A stretch of DNA of 64,000 nucleotides, from assembly GCF_964340395.1 (NCBI RefSeq), contig NC_135559.1:5938001-6002000 (forward strand), given 5' to 3'. Position numbers and translations under genes: made by a program. The notes below the pieces were generated by a model that was not told the origin of the DNA, ran no database searches, and saw only the letters and a list, made by a program, of their open reading frames with translations. This DNA is from Glandiceps talaboti. Its lineage: Eukaryota; Hemichordata; Enteropneusta; Spengelidae. Below, in pieces: positions 63,342 through 64,000 of this stretch. Within the stretch, counting starts at the first letter, position 1, and the number at the start of each line of letters is the position of its first letter.

Positions 63342-64000
63342 CTGTTGATAAATCGGTCTAGTTAACGTAGTGGTGGTATGAGGTCACCTTGTATGCAATA
63401 ATGCAAGTATAGTATAGAATAGAATAGAATAGAATAGAATAGAATAGAATAGAATAGAATAGAATAGAATAGAATAGACTAGAATAGAATAGAATTATAG
63501 AATAGAATAGAATAGAATAGAATTATAGAATAGAATAGAATAGAATAGAATAGAATAGAATAGAATAGAATACTAGAGTAATAATTTAGTTAACAAAAAA
63601 TAACAAAACATACGAAAGTGTAAACTTTAGGTTAGATAAATGTAATGTATAATATCTTTTTACTATGTAGAATGTCTTTCCTTTTGATGAGTGCTGATTT
63701 TATGAAAGTTGTCAGTGCCATAAGTATGTGTATTTGATCAGAGTTAAAAAGAGTAATACATTTTGTTTCATTGCCTAGTTCTTTGAGATTGCCTAGACCA
63801 CTGATTTAAGATAATTGGCTGTTTGTATATTGCTGTGTAACAATTTGTAAGTTCTGAGCTTTGAGTTTCGCCTATCATTGTCTTGGTCTATTTCTTGGTG
63901 AAATAATCTTTACAAATGTTCAAAAAGTATTCCTTTGTGGTATTGTCGATGTTTGAAATTCCATATTCTTCTTTCATTTTGTTGAAATTATCTAGCCATG
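63342..64000. other. Probable intron 1 of esterase B
   Basis: Upstream (in transcript sense) of the first visible exon of copy B. It holds a TAGAA pentanucleotide array (63413-63570) and then AT-rich sequence to the window end. No exon 1 equivalent was seen. Confidence 0.6.
63413..63570. repeat. (TAGAA)n pentanucleotide array
   Basis: About 30 copies of ATAGA with a few interruptions (AGACTAGAAT, AATTATAGAAT). Confidence 0.97.

Overview
The window is animal nuclear DNA: AT-rich, with spliced genes, GT-AG introns, abundant simple repeats and degenerate transposon remnants. The gene set (long-form C-type lectin, S-formylglutathione hydrolase, APC-type transporter, an intron-poor class A GPCR, tandem HSL-family esterases) and the retroelement types suggest an invertebrate, probably a marine deuterostome or spiralian. 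The phylum cannot be fixed from sequence alone. Every gene model was built by hand from splice sites, reading phase and protein likeness, with no alignment or database search.

Layout from left to right. At 1-4.6 kb on the + strand is the 3' part of a type I membrane C-type lectin gene, preceded by a 36-bp minisatellite. At 6.96-13.76 kb on the - strand is a complete 10-exon S-formylglutathione hydrolase (esterase D) gene encoding 283 aa with an intact catalytic triad. A 379-bp space at 13.76-14.14 kb separates its start from that of the next gene, so they probably share a divergent promoter. At 14.14-33.6 kb on the + strand is a complete 18-exon, about 600-aa multi-pass APC-superfamily transporter. 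At 38.99-40.72 kb (-) there is a tentative small 3-exon membrane-protein gene. At 43.9-45.0 kb (-) lies a decayed non-LTR reverse transcriptase. At 50.66-51.83 kb (+) is an uninterrupted class A GPCR of 392 aa. At 55.03-58.83 kb and 60.55-63.34 kb (-) are two tandem HSL/AADAC-family esterase genes. The first is complete; the 5' end of the second lies beyond the right edge.

The most striking object is the transporter gene. Exon 6 exists as two adjacent 133-bp copies (6a, 6b) with identical phase, separated by only 43 bp. This is the classical layout of sterically enforced mutually exclusive splicing. A third, decayed copy lies downstream. In the same gene, the 3' end of exon 5 with its donor, the 5' part of exon 7 with its acceptor, and the 3' end of exon 10 with its donor have each been amplified into tandem arrays, giving series of decoy splice sites. 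Several inverted-repeat (MITE-like) elements and LINE tails sit in its introns.

The rest is intergenic or intronic DNA dominated by microsatellites, minisatellites and non-autonomous elements. The genes do not form a pathway. The only functional links visible are the shared ESD/transporter promoter region and the esterase duplication.
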